Source of the DNA: CBDHDJ01 sp965261645
Lineage (GTDB): Bacteria; Pseudomonadota; Alphaproteobacteria; SHVV01
DNA: 64,000 nucleotides
NCBI GenBank assembly: GCA_965261645.1
Contig: CBDHDJ010000004.1
Location: 1,426,001-1,490,000, forward strand
Direction of reading: 5' to 3'
The notes under the pieces were generated by a model. It worked only from the letters and a program-made list of their open reading frames with translations. It was not told where the DNA came from and made no database searches. Position 1 is the stretch's first letter. Each line of letters opens with the position of its first letter. Below, piece after piece: positions 27,097 through 36,190 of this stretch. Both the position numbers and the translations under genes were made by a program.

Positions 27097-28278
27097 CTAC
27101 TCCGCCGCCACCGCCAGCGCGTCCGGAGGCGCCTCGATGCCGAACAGACGGGCGCAGTTCAGCCCTGCCGCCTTGGCGATCACGCGCTCTGGCGTGCCTT
27201 TCATCCGCTTCTTGATGATCTCGTGGCTGTTGGGGAAGGTGTTGCGCGGGTGGGGGTAATCGGAGCCCCACATGATGCGGTCCTCGCCGATCATGTCCCA
27301 CGAGCGATCGAAGAAAAGATCGTCGGTGAACGCGGCCCACAGGTTCTCGGCGACGTACTCCTCGATCGATTTCCTGACCTGGGGAATGTGCATGGCGAGA
27401 CCGAGCGCGCCCTGCATCTGCTTGCAGCGGTAGAACCAGTAGGGGAACCAGGAGCACTCGTACTCGCCGGAGATGACCTGCAGTTTCGGGAAACGGTCGA
27501 AAATCCCGCCGAAGATGAACTCGTTGACCAGCGTGTATTGCTGATCGCCGAAGATCCTGAGGAAGTATTCGGGCCCCTCTTCCTGCTCTTCCGGCGTGAT
27601 GAAGGCAAAGGGATCGACGGTTTCGCCGGTGCCGAGGTGGAGCGTGATCGGCATGTCGAGGTCGACGGCCGCGGCCCAGAAGCGGTCGTAGTCCGGCTTG
27701 CGGTAAGGCGCAAAGTTTTTCGGCAGATCGGTGTTGATGATCGCCGTCCGGTGGCCGAGCTTGCGGGTGCGGGCGAGCTCCTTGAGCGCCCACTCTTGAT
27801 CGTGCATCGGGATCATGGCCGAGCCGACCAAGCGCTTCGGATCGTGGTTGCAATACGCGGCGCAGAAATCGTTGAACACGGCGGCGCAGTCCTGCAGGAC
27901 TGCGGTCTCGCGGATGCGCATGGCGAGCAGCATGTTGGTCGCCTGGATCAGCTCGGAATCGACGCCGTCGATGTCCATCAGCTTGAGGCGTTCCGCGGGA
28001 TCGGAGTTGGCCTTGAGCACGCGCTCGGCGAGTTCAGGCGAGAGATCACCGCTCTCGACCGCGAGCGTTGAGTCCGGCGTGTCGCCCGCATTCTCCTGGC
28101 GCAGGTCGTCGACGCCCATGTAATCGAAGCCGCAGAAGAAGAAGTCGCCCTTGATGCCTTTGGCATCGGACACCCGATGCGGCACCTTGTCGCCGTGCTT
28201 GTCGCCGAGCGCGCTAGTCCACAGGTCGTAGGGCTCGGTGATGTGCGAATCCGACGACATGACGAACTTGAGATCCAT
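27097..28278 (-). CDS. amidohydrolase family protein (metal-dependent TIM-barrel)
   Basis: The 393-residue protein fits the Amidohydro_2 family (ACMSD-like decarboxylases/hydrolases). The N-terminal metal motif is SSDSHITEP, where most relatives have D-x-H, followed by ITLHLGTGETVDPF and the C-terminal WGSDYPHPRNTFPNS, which supplies the metal-binding aspartate and a conserved histidine. Members act on aromatic acids or cyclic amides; the substrate here is unknown. It lies in the same direction as the dienelactone hydrolase and RidA genes, suggesting a small catabolic unit. Confidence 0.9.
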   Translation of the reverse strand: MDLKFVMSSDSHITEPYDLWTSALGDKHGDKVPHRVSDAKGIKGDFFFCGFDYMGVDDLRQENAGDTPDSTLAVESGDLSPELAERVLKANSDPAERLKLMDIDGVDSELIQATNMLLAMRIRETAVLQDCAAVFNDFCAAYCNHDPKRLVGSAMIPMHDQEWALKELARTRKLGHRTAIINTDLPKNFAPYRKPDYDRFWAAAVDLDMPITLHLGTGETVDPFAFITPEEQEEGPEYFLRIFGDQQYTLVNEFIFGGIFDRFPKLQVISGEYECSWFPYWFYRCKQMQGALGLAMHIPQVRKSIEEYVAENLWAAFTDDLFFDRSWDMIGEDRIMWGSDYPHPRNTFPNSHEIIKKRMKGTPERVIAKAAGLNCARLFGIEAPPDALAVAAE

Positions 28279-28435
28279 GACTGTCCTTCCCTGTCACATC
28301 CGTTGCACGCCCGTTTCGCCGCCTCCTGTGCGCCGCATCGGGGGCTTGTGCGCCTCACTCCACCTATAGCCCACCTGATGCGGACCGACCAGCCCTTGAC
28401 GCCGCCGCGCCGAACGCGGCGAAAGTGCGAGCCGG

Positions 28436-29462
28436 CTAAACGCGGGGGTTGCGCGCCACCACAACGCCGTCTTGCGTGGTGAAGGGGCCTGAGGGCGTCT
28501 CGTAGCGGCTCTCGGGAAGGATGTCCGCATGGATCTCCCAGCCCCGGGTTAAGAACATCGCGGCCATCGTTCGATGGAGCGCGATGCCATGGGTGCCGAG
28601 GTGGAGCCAGCGCACCGTCTTTGCGAGGGTGTCTTGTGCGGGCGGCAACGCGATGGCCTCCGAGGCCTGGATGTCGATCTCCAAATAATCGACCCGGCCG
28701 AACGGCGAGAGGATGTCGGCGACGGTCAGCGCGCTGACCATTTCCAGCTCGCCCTCTATGCCGCCGGTGCCCCCCAGCGGCATCCGCAGTCCCGTCGAGC
28801 GTGTCCTCAGCAGGTTCTCCAGGACGCGCTCGCAAAGGTCGGCGTCCCGAATGACCTCGAACAACGATTTCACCATGTCGCCGCCATGAAATGCGAAGTT
28901 CGCGCCCGTGCGCACCTCCGTCGTCGGAAAAATTACCGGCCTGTTGGTGTCGCTGACCACCGCGTTGATGATGGCGTGGTCGTCGGGGTCGATCCCGTTG
29001 TTGCGGAAATGGCGCCGGAGTTTCTGGCCCATGTGATGATCGCCCTCGACGCCGACAAGCTTGAAAGGCATGGGGTTGATGCGCCGCACCGCGAGGGCCG
29101 CGTTCACCAGCGGCCGCCCATCGTGCGCGCCGAGTTGAGACCGCGACATAGCGCTCGCGCGCCTGCTTGACCGAGCTCACCAGCGAATAAAGCTCCAGAT
29201 ACGCCTCGCCGCCGCGGGGGTCTGGCAGATCGGGTTGGCTGAACTCGATCTCCTCGAAGTCCGGATCAGGGCGCGAGTCCCTTTCGTCGGGCGCGACGGC
29301 GCCGAGAAAATTGCGTTCGCGTTCCGTTGGCGCAAACCCGCACCACGGCTCGATCCCGGCGAACGTATCGGTCGCGCGCTCGAGAATGGCGGCATCCAGG
29401 GTCAGGGTGTCGTCGCTTTGCGCGCAGGCCGGTGCGGCGGCGTGCTGGAATCCCGTCTCCAT
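28436..29462 (-). pseudogene. FkbM family methyltransferase, frameshifted
   Basis: The gene reads from an ATG at 29462 (METGFQHAAAPACAQ) through AGIEPWCGFAPTERERNFLG and LVSSVKQARERYVAV, then shifts frame near 29134-29139, where four bases (TCAA) stand in place of one codon. The second frame continues LGAHDGRPLVNAALAVRRIN and FKLVGVEGDHHMGQKLRRHF with the SAM-binding acidic residue, and VDYLEIDIQASE. The order matches FkbM O-methyltransferases. Downstream the product ends normally at 28436. The damage is one base, so sequencing error is a real alternative. Confidence 0.75.
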
Positions 29463-29623
29463 CGAGCAAGTATCGCGGCAACATGGTTAACGAATTGTTG
29501 CCTGGCGCTTCGATTGATAAATAGTGCTGAGAGACCTATCCTCGTGACATTGGCGTGCCACGCCGGCCATGATGTTCACCGGTTGGCGTCGGGCGCCAGC
29601 AACGATCTCCCGGGAGGGATGCC

Positions 29624-30415
29624 ATGAGTGAATTCGCCTATCCCGTCAGCGCCGAGACGCTTGCTGCCTTCGAGCGCGACGGCGCGGTGAAGCTCGAAGC
29701 CGTGATCGATGAAGGTTGGCTCGACCGGCTTCTGGACGCGGTCAAGCGAGCCGAAAGCCTGCCCGGGGGGGTTTGGTTCAAGATCTACGTGTGGCGCGTC
29801 GATCCGGTCTTTCGCGCTTATTGTTTCGAATCGCCCGTGCCCGGCATCGCGGCCCAGTTCTTGAAGACCGACAAGGTCAACCTGCTTTACGACCAGCTCT
29901 TGGTGAAGCCCCCGAAGGCGGAGCCCACGCCATGGCACAACGACTTGCCCTACTGGCCGCTCGCCGGCACGTCCGTCATGAGTGTCTGGCTCGCGCTCAG
30001 CCCGGTGACGGTGGCGAACGGCGGGCTCGAGTTCATTCGCGGCTCGAACAATTGGAACAAGCGGTTCCAGCCCTTCGATTCCGATGACGCCGGGATCCCT
30101 ATCGCAGCCCCCGACCCGAGCCCCGGCTGCGTGCCTATGCCCGATTTCGCGGCCGAGCGCGACGAGCTCGACCTCATCTCGTTTGAACTGGACCCTGGCG
30201 ACGCCGTCGCGTTCCACGCGCTCACCGTCCACACCGGGGGCGAGCTCGCCCCCGACGCCGAACCCCGCATGGGTTACTCGCTTCGCTTCACCGGCCCCGA
30301 GGTGCGCTACCGCGTGGCGCCGTCGATGAACCAGCGCGTTTTCAATCCGGATCTCAAGCCGGGCGATCCCCTGGACAGCGATCAGTATCCCGTCGTCTAC
30401 CGAAAAGCGTCCTGA
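29624..30415 (+). CDS. phytanoyl-CoA dioxygenase (PhyH) family protein
   Basis: A 263-residue Fe(II)/2-oxoglutarate oxygenase. The iron ligands are H and D in PTPWHNDLPYWP (about 105) and the distal histidine in FHALTVHTGGELA (about 203); the 2-oxoglutarate arginine is in GYSLRFTGPEVRY. PhyH family members hydroxylate alkyl-CoA, halogenate, or act in natural-product pathways; the substrate is not known. The ATG at 29624 follows GGGAGGGATGCC. It is oriented toward the acyl-CoA ligase remnant and IS1182-like copy B. Confidence 0.88.
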   Translation: MSEFAYPVSAETLAAFERDGAVKLEAVIDEGWLDRLLDAVKRAESLPGGVWFKIYVWRVDPVFRAYCFESPVPGIAAQFLKTDKVNLLYDQLLVKPPKAEPTPWHNDLPYWPLAGTSVMSVWLALSPVTVANGGLEFIRGSNNWNKRFQPFDSDDAGIPIAAPDPSPGCVPMPDFAAERDELDLISFELDPGDAVAFHALTVHTGGELAPDAEPRMGYSLRFTGPEVRYRVAPSMNQRVFNPDLKPGDPLDSDQYPVVYRKAS

Positions 30416-30479
30416 CCACGAGAACTCGGCCCCCAGCACGCCTTGGGCGGGCCCCATGCGGGAAAGCTCACGTCCTGCG

Positions 30480-30633
30480 ATCGAGCGATCTGCGACGCAA
30501 ACATCTGCATTGTCGATGAGGATGACAACGAACGCCCCCGCGGTGAAATTGGTGAAATTGCCGTCCGTGGTCCGATGATGATGCTGGGCTAATGGACTAT
30601 GCCGGAGGAAACCGCTGAAGCGCTGATAGAGCG
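30480..30633 (+). pseudogene. acyl-CoA synthetase (AMP-binding) remnant
   Basis: Only about 50 codons remain of a FadD-type enzyme. They encode ICIVDEDDNERPRGEIGEIA followed by VRGPMMMLG, a TAA, then WTMPEETAEAL. This is the A8 hinge region of AMP-binding enzymes (normally ...RGPxVMLGYWNRPEETA). The TAA at the tyrosine position confirms decay. Nothing of the gene remains on either side. Confidence 0.7.
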
Positions 30634-30700
30634 GCTCGACCTCGGTGTGCCCGCCCTGGACGGGGTAGATCACCGCCAGATTGTTCAGGGTCGTTATCGG
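30614..30700 (-). pseudogene. TPR repeat (kinesin-light-chain type) remnant
   Basis: On the minus strand about 29 codons read TTLNNLAVIYPVQGGHTEVE then PLYQRF, which is one unit of the well-known T-L-N-N-L-A-x-x-Y-x-x-Q-G-x-x-x-E-A-E-P-L-Y repeat. No complete protein surrounds it; the fragment abuts the acyl-CoA synthetase remnant and lies 49 bases from IS1182-like copy B. It is a scrap of a TPR gene brought here by rearrangement. Confidence 0.55.
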
Positions 30701-30748
30701 AGGGCAGCCATGAAAGTACCTACATTCGTCCCGCTGAACACACGCTAT

Positions 30749-32192
30749 CAGCCCGTTGATTAAGTCGGCGCCGTCTGATTCTCTGGTTCCCTGATTTGCA
30801 GGGGGATTTGCCGATGGCGATGGGACGGCAGAAGGATGGTCAGGGGGACCTGATGGTGAGCTGGTCGGAGATGCCGCGCTCTCCGGGTCATGTGTTTTAT
30901 GACCGCTTGCAGTCGGTGCTGATCGAGGGCGGCTTCGACGCCTTTGCCGAGGCGAGCTGCCGGCCTTATTACGCGGTCCGGATGGGCGCGCCCTCGGTGC
31001 CGCCCGGGCGCTATTTCCGGATGCACCTGGTGGGCTACTTTGAGGGCATCGACAGCGAGCGCGGTCTGGAGTGGCGCTGCTCGGACTCGCTTTCGCTGCG
31101 GGCGTTCCTGCGACTGGGGAGCCGTGATCGGGTACCGGACCATTCCTGGCTGTCACGGAGCCGCACGCGCCTGCCCCATGAAGTCCACGCGGCGGTCTTC
31201 GACTGGGTTCTGGTGCTGATCGCCGAGGCGGGGCTGATTAAGGGCGAGCGCATCGGCGTCGATGCCTCGACCATGGAGGCCAACGCGGCGCTGCGGAACA
31301 TCGTGCGGCGCGACAACGGCGAAGGCTACCGGGAGATGCTGGAGCGCCTGGCCCGGGAAAGCGGGGTCGAGACACCCACGGCCGAGGACCTGGCGCGTCT
31401 GGACCGGAAGCGCAAGGGCAAGAAGCTTTCCAACACGGATTGGGTTTCGAAGAGCGACCCCGAGGCCAAGATCACCAAGATGAAGGACGGCACGACGCAT
31501 CTGGCCTACAAGCCCGAGCACGCGGTGGATCTGGACACCGGCGCGGTGGTGGCGGCCGAGCTGCACCCGGCCGATGAGGGCGACACCACGACGCTTTCCA
31601 AGACCCTGGCGAAGGCCGAGGCAAACCTCGAGGCGGTGGATGCGGCACCGACATCGGAGGACCCGGCCGAATGCGTCGCCGACAAAGGTTATCACTCACG
31701 GGCGGTCTTGAGGGCTCTGAACGACAGTCCCTGGAAGACCCGGATCGCGGCGCCCAAGCAGACCGGCTTTTCGCGCTGGCACGGTGATGAGGCGGCGCGG
31801 CGCGCGGTCACCAATAACCGTGCGCGGCTCAAGTCCGGGGTCGCCCGCGAGGCCTTCAAGCTGCGCGCCGAGATCGTCGAGCGCTGCTTTGCCCACAACC
31901 TCGATCGTGGCGGCATGCGACGAACCTGGCTGCGCGGGCGAGAGAATGTGCACAAGCGATACCTGCTCCACGTCGCCGGCCACAATCTATCGTTACTGAT
32001 GCGCCAGCTCATCGGCGCCGGCACCCCGCGGGAGGCCGTGGCGGGCGGATATGGCGGTATTTTCGTTCTGCTCACGCCCACCGGGGCCATGCTGGTGGCA
32101 CGGGGGGGCTCGCAAAGCGGCCAGACGGCTTTCGCCGCCGCATTCCTCATCTGGGAGTGAGAGCCGGAAAAAGCCACTTAATCAACGGGCTG
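30749..32192 (+). mobile_element. IS1182-like insertion sequence, copy B
   Basis: A 1,444-base copy with the same 17-bp perfect ends (CAGCCCGTTGATTAAGT). Its flanks do not match: CTAT on the left (30745-30748) and TTAA on the right (32193-32196). The lack of a target repeat suggests that recombination or a deletion beginning in the element changed one side. It separates the gene scraps on the left from the 5' truncated cytochrome P460 on the right. Confidence 0.9.
30814..32160 (+). CDS. IS1182-like DDE transposase (copy B)
   Basis: Full-length 448-residue transposase, nearly identical to copy A; the visible protein change is the last residue (E in place of Q). Motifs and start are as in copy A: ATG preceded by AGGGGG, DDE residues in GVDASTMEANAAL, ADKGYHS and ERCFAHNL. 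It is apparently intact. Confidence 0.88.
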   Translation: MAMGRQKDGQGDLMVSWSEMPRSPGHVFYDRLQSVLIEGGFDAFAEASCRPYYAVRMGAPSVPPGRYFRMHLVGYFEGIDSERGLEWRCSDSLSLRAFLRLGSRDRVPDHSWLSRSRTRLPHEVHAAVFDWVLVLIAEAGLIKGERIGVDASTMEANAALRNIVRRDNGEGYREMLERLARESGVETPTAEDLARLDRKRKGKKLSNTDWVSKSDPEAKITKMKDGTTHLAYKPEHAVDLDTGAVVAAELHPADEGDTTTLSKTLAKAEANLEAVDAAPTSEDPAECVADKGYHSRAVLRALNDSPWKTRIAAPKQTGFSRWHGDEAARRAVTNNRARLKSGVAREAFKLRAEIVERCFAHNLDRGGMRRTWLRGRENVHKRYLLHVAGHNLSLLMRQLIGAGTPREAVAGGYGGIFVLLTPTGAMLVARGGSQSGQTAFAAAFLIWE

Positions 32193-32283
32193 TTAACCGC
32201 GCTGCCAAACTGTCTAACAAAGTGGGACCACCTCAACGCCCGAGGAAGCGGCAACGATCTACGGGGACATCATCGACGATCTA

Positions 32284-33432
32284 GTGGATTGATCGGATCG
32301 AAAGAGTCCGATTTGGGATTCAGTATTGTGCCGTGGCATGCGAGTCTGGCACATGCGCGGCGGAATCTCCTTCACTGTATCGGCCGGCGACGGTCAGCGA
32401 TTGCGCGCGATCGTCGCGGACCCCAAGAGCCCGCAGAAGCACGTCTGGCGGGCGCGTATTGTCCTTCTGAGCGGCGCGGGTCTGGGTACCTCGGCGATCA
32501 TGGGCGAGACCGACAAGTCCAAGACCTGCGTGTGGCGCTGGCAGGAGCGCTTCATGCACGAGGGCGTCGGCGGCCTGCTTCGCGACAAGTCCCGCCCGCC
32601 GGGCAAGGCGCCGATCGCGCCTGATCGCGTCGCCTGGATCGTCCGTCAGACGCAGCAACCGCCGCCGCACGAGGCAACCCACTGGACGCTGCGCGCGATG
32701 GCCAAGGCGGCCGGCGTCGCCGCGTCGACGGTGCAGGCGATCTGGAAAGCCCACGGCCTCAGCCCGCACCGCTGGCGGAACTTCAAGCTCTCGAACGACC
32801 CGGCCTTCGCCGAGAAGCTCGCCGATATCGTCGGCTTGTATGTCGATCCACCGGCCCATGCGGTGGTGCTGTCGATCGACGAGAAGTCGCAGATCCAAGC
32901 ACTCGACCGCACCCAGCCCGGCCTGCCGATGAAGAAGGGCCGCGCCGGCACCATGACCCATGACTACAAACGCCACGGCACGACCACGCTGTTCGCGGCG
33001 CTCAACATTCTGGATGGAACGGTCATCGGGCAGAACATGCAGCGCCACCGCCATCAGGAGTTCATCCGCTTCCTCAACCGCATCGAGCGCGAGGTGCCGG
33101 CGGACAAGGCCATCCACGTGATCCTCGACAATTACGCGGCGCACAAGAAGGACAAGGTCAGCGCCTGGCTCGACCGTCATCCACGCTGGACTTTCCACTT
33201 CACGCCAACCTCGTGTTCGTGGCTAAATGCCGTCGAGGGCTTCTTTGCCAAACTCACGCGGCGCAGGCTCAAGCACGCTATCTTCCATTCCCTCGTCGAT
33301 CTCCAGGCCGCCATCAATCGCTTCGTCCGTGAATACAATGCCGCCAACCCACAACCATTCATCTGGAAAGCACATCCCGATGACATCATCGCCGCACGAA
33401 ACCGAGGGTTCCAAACGTTGAAATCAATCCAC
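32284..33432 (+). mobile_element. IS630-type insertion sequence 2
   Basis: The element has inverted ends GTGGATTGAT (32284-32293 and the complement at 33423-33432) and is flanked by the TA duplication typical of IS630/Tc1 elements (32282-32283, 33433-33434). Length is 1,149 bases. It is unrelated in sequence to the IS630-type element at 11582. It interrupts a cytochrome P460 family gene at a leucine codon. Confidence 0.9.
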
Positions 33433-33435
33433 TAG
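32338..33435 (+). CDS. IS630 family transposase (element 2)
   Basis: About 365 residues. The N-terminal half has paired helix-turn-helix motifs (TSAIMGETDKSKTCVWRWQE; MAKAAGVAASTVQAIWKAHG). The DDE core shows D in VVLSIDEKSQIQALDRT, D in HVILDNYAAHK and E in SCSWLNAVEGFFAKLTRRRL, in one uninterrupted frame. A GTG at 32326 would add four residues. The stop codon TAG (33433-33435) is made from the target-site TA plus a host G, so the element itself carries no stop. Confidence 0.9.
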   Translation: MRVWHMRGGISFTVSAGDGQRLRAIVADPKSPQKHVWRARIVLLSGAGLGTSAIMGETDKSKTCVWRWQERFMHEGVGGLLRDKSRPPGKAPIAPDRVAWIVRQTQQPPPHEATHWTLRAMAKAAGVAASTVQAIWKAHGLSPHRWRNFKLSNDPAFAEKLADIVGLYVDPPAHAVVLSIDEKSQIQALDRTQPGLPMKKGRAGTMTHDYKRHGTTTLFAALNILDGTVIGQNMQRHRHQEFIRFLNRIEREVPADKAIHVILDNYAAHKKDKVSAWLDRHPRWTFHFTPTSCSWLNAVEGFFAKLTRRRLKHAIFHSLVDLQAAINRFVREYNAANPQPFIWKAHPDDIIAARNRGFQTLKSIH

Positions 33436-33877
33436 CGGAGGGTTACGCGCTCTCTGCCGATCCGGTGGCGGAGAACTACCGCACGTGGCGGCGCTACAAC
33501 ACAGCGCCTTACCTATCGGCCCCGCACGGCAGCCGCTACGTCAACAACTAAGCGAATGGCAAGGCCAAAGGCTATGGCGAGGGCGAGGTCATGCCACCTG
33601 GTGCCATCTTCGCCAAGGACAGCTTTACCCTTGCCGCCGATGGCGGCGTCTTCGGTGGCGCGCTTTTCATCATGAAGAAATTACCGCCCGCCGCGAATCC
33701 CGAAACCGCCGACTGGCGTTACGCGATGATCCTTCCCGATGGCAGCCTGTTCGGCGACAGCCAGGAGAACGTCGTCTTCTGCCACACCTGCCATGTCAGA
33801 GTGGCGCGGAACGATCACCTGTTCTTCGTCCCGCGGGAGTACCGTCCCGCTCCGTGAGGTTTGACGCGAGTGGCGGG

Positions 33878-34746
33878 CTACCGCGGCGCCCTCTCCACGC
33901 TGCGGATGCCGAAGGCGATTACGATGCCGACGGCGGCGAGGATGAGATAGAGCCAGCTCGATTCGTTCCAACCGCCGAACCTGAGAACGATGACGGCGAG
34001 TACCGGCGGGCCAAAGAGCAGGCCGAAACTGCTGCCCTGCAGGATGACGCCCGTGACCGCGCCGGCCTGGTGGGGCGTCGGCGCGTGGGCGGGTATGCCG
34101 GCGAACACCGCGCCGGGGATGAATCCCCCGATCAGGGCGAATCCGGCGGCGCAAAGCAGCCGCCAAACCTCGGCGAGCTCGGCGGCGAAGATGCCGAGGG
34201 GGAAGACACCGAGCGCGAGCGAAGAGACCGCGACAAGGTGCCACCGGGCGATACCGAACTGTAGCAGCCAGCCGCCGAGGATGTTGGACGGGATAAAGAG
34301 CGCCATGAAGACGGCCGTGATCAAGGCGGCCGCGGTCGGAGAGCGGCCCATGCTCTCGATCAGGAAGGTGGGCAGCCAGGTGATGATCGAGAAGGCGGTC
34401 AAGCTCAAGATGAAGAAGGATGCCGTCAGCAACCAGGGTCCGCGCAAGGCGATGGTGAGCCGCACGTGCCGCCAGCTTTGACGCTGCTCGCGGGGTAGCG
34501 CGACACCGACGGCGGACGAGCGCATCACGAGATAGAACAGGGCCAGGAAACCGGCGCCGAGGGCCGCGTTAGCGAACCACATGGCGCGCCAGCCGAATGC
34601 CTCGAGGAAGAGCGGCGAAAGCGCGATCATGGCGGAGATGCCGATCGGGAAATAGGCGCTCCAGATTCCCATCGCCAGGCGCATGGCCTGCGGCGCGCAG
34701 ACCTGGGCGAGGAACGGCATGCCGGCGACGACGATGGCTATTATAG
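33878..34746 (-). pseudogene. MFS transporter, 3' fragment (C-terminal part)
   Basis: This fragment encodes about nine membrane helices of a major facilitator transporter, starting IIAIVVAGMPFLAQVCAPQA and including AYFPIGISAMIALSPLFLEA, FGWRAMWF and the C-terminal LAAVGIVIAFGIRSVERAPR. It is separated from its N-terminal part (36191-36553) by IS1182-like copy C. The class is close to CynX/NimT-type permeases by layout, but the substrate is unknown. It has no start of its own other than codons inside the insertion sequence. Confidence 0.8.
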
Positions 34747-36190
34747 CAGCCCGTTGATTAAGTGGCTTTTTCCGGCTCTCACTCCCAGATGAGGAATGCG
34801 GCGGCGAAAGCCGTCTGGCCGCTTTGCGAGCCCCCCCGTGCCACCAGCATGGCCCCGGTGGGCGTGAGCAGAACGAAAATACCGCCATATCCGCCCGCCA
34901 CGGCCTCCCGCGGGGTGCCGGCGCCGATGAGCTGGCGCATCAGTAACGATAGATTGTGGCCGGCGACGTGGAGCAGGTATCGCTTGTGCACATTCTCTCG
35001 CCCGCGCAGCCAGGTTCGTCGCATGCCGCCACGATCGAGGTTGTGGGCAAAGCAGCGCTCGACGATCTCGGCGCGCAGCTTGAAGGCCTCGCGGGCGACC
35101 CCGGACTTGAGCCGCGCACGGTTATTGGTGACCGCGCGCCGCGCCGCCTCATCACCGTGCCAGCGCGAAAAGCCGGTCTGCTTGGGCGCCGCGATCCGGG
35201 TCTTCCAGGGACTGTCGTTCAGAGCCCTCAAGACCGCCCGTGAGTGATAACCTTTGTCGGCGACGCATTCGGCCGGGTCCTCCGATGTCGGTGCCGCATC
35301 CACCGCATCGAGGTTTGCCTCGGCCTTCGCCAGGGTCTTGGAAAGCGTCGTGGTGTCGCCCTCATCGGCCGGGTGCAGCTCGGCCGCCACCACCGCGCCG
35401 GTGTCCAGATCCACCGCGTGCTCGGGCTTGTAGGCCAGATGCGTCGTGCCGTCCTTCATCTTGGTGATCTTGGCCTCGGGGTCGCTCTTCGAAACCCAAT
35501 CCGTGTTGGAAAGCTTCTTGCCCTTGCGCTTCCGGTCCAGACGCGCCAGGTCCTCGGCCGTGGGTGTCTCGACGCCGCTTTCCCGGGCCAGGCGCTCCAG
35601 CATCTCCCGGTAGCCTTCGCCGTTGTCGCGCCGCACGATGTTCCGCAGCGCCGCGTTGGCCTCCATGGTCGAGGCATCGACGCCGATGCGCTCGCCCTTG
35701 ATCAGCCCCGCCTCGGCGATCAGCACCAGAACCTAGTCGAAGACCGCCGCGTGGACTTCATGGGGCAGGCGCGTGCGGCTCCGTGACAGCCAGGAATGGT
35801 CCGGTACCCGATCACGGCTCCCCAGTCGCAGGAACGCCCGCAGCGAAAGCGAGTCCGAGCAGCGCCACTCCAGACCGCGCTCGCTGTCGATGCCCTCAAA
35901 GTAGCCCACCAGGTGCATCCGGAAATAGCGCCCGGGCGGCACCGAGGGCGCGCCCATCCGGGCCGCGTAATAAGGCCGGCAGCTCGCCTCGGCAAAGGCG
36001 TCGAAGCCGCCCTCGATCAGCACCGACTGCAAGCGGTCATAAAACACATGACCCGGAGAGCGCGGCATCTCCGACCAGCTCACCATCAGGTCCCCCTGAC
36101 CATCCTTCTGCCGTCCCATCGCCATCGGCAAATCCCCCTGCAAATCAGGGAACCAGAGAATCAGACGGCGCCGACTTAATCAACGGGCTG
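34747..36190 (-). mobile_element. IS1182-like insertion sequence, copy C
   Basis: A 1,444-base copy on the minus strand with the 17-bp perfect ends. ATAG flanks both sides (34743-34746 and 36191-36194), so the target repeat is intact. It splits an MFS transporter gene. After virtual removal the two halves of the host gene are out of register, which would be explained by loss of an AT pair in the TATATAAT-like junction after insertion. Confidence 0.9.
34779..36125 (-). pseudogene. IS1182-like transposase (copy C), amber mutation
   Basis: Same gene as copies A and B, but the tryptophan codon TGG that follows HAAVFD is TAG here (35733-35735 on the plus strand), about 131 codons into the protein. 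It also has small substitutions (YYAARMG in place of YYAVRMG; NLDAVD in place of NLEAVD). The long part after the stop (34779-35726) is open but lacks the N-terminal DNA-binding domain. This copy should depend on the others for movement. Confidence 0.85.

Larger units (their letters stand above)
32218..33857 (+). pseudogene. cytochrome P460 family gene, truncated, IS-interrupted and with a stop
   Basis: Removing the IS630-type element (32284-33432) with one TA joins PEEAATIYGDIIDD in frame to LAEGYALSADPVAENYRTWR, RYNTAPYLSAPHGSRYVNN and the C-terminal half, which includes AKDSFTLAADGGVFGGALF, DWRYAMILPDGSLFGD, a c-type heme site CHTCH and DHLFFVPREYRP. These are hallmarks of cytochrome P460 / c'-beta proteins. 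The signal peptide and start are missing: an in-frame TAA lies at 32215-32217 and IS1182-like copy B ends just upstream. A TAA at 33549-33551 replaces the tyrosine expected after YVNN. Cytochrome P460 family members oxidise hydroxylamine or bind NO in the periplasm. Confidence 0.75.

Noticed and set aside
29576..31156. A 526-codon minus-strand frame covering PhyH and the IS end
   Set aside because: It crosses a gene boundary and an insertion-sequence end and is antisense to PhyH and the transposase; only the short TPR-like piece inside it has a recognisable pattern.
21854..35735. Recoding of TAG as a sense codon (several in-frame TAG in otherwise intact genes)
   Set aside because: TAG ends intact genes such as gyrB, tlyA and the DmdC-like dehydrogenase, and TAA interrupts others (P460, acyl-CoA synthetase remnant). 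Decay explains all cases better.
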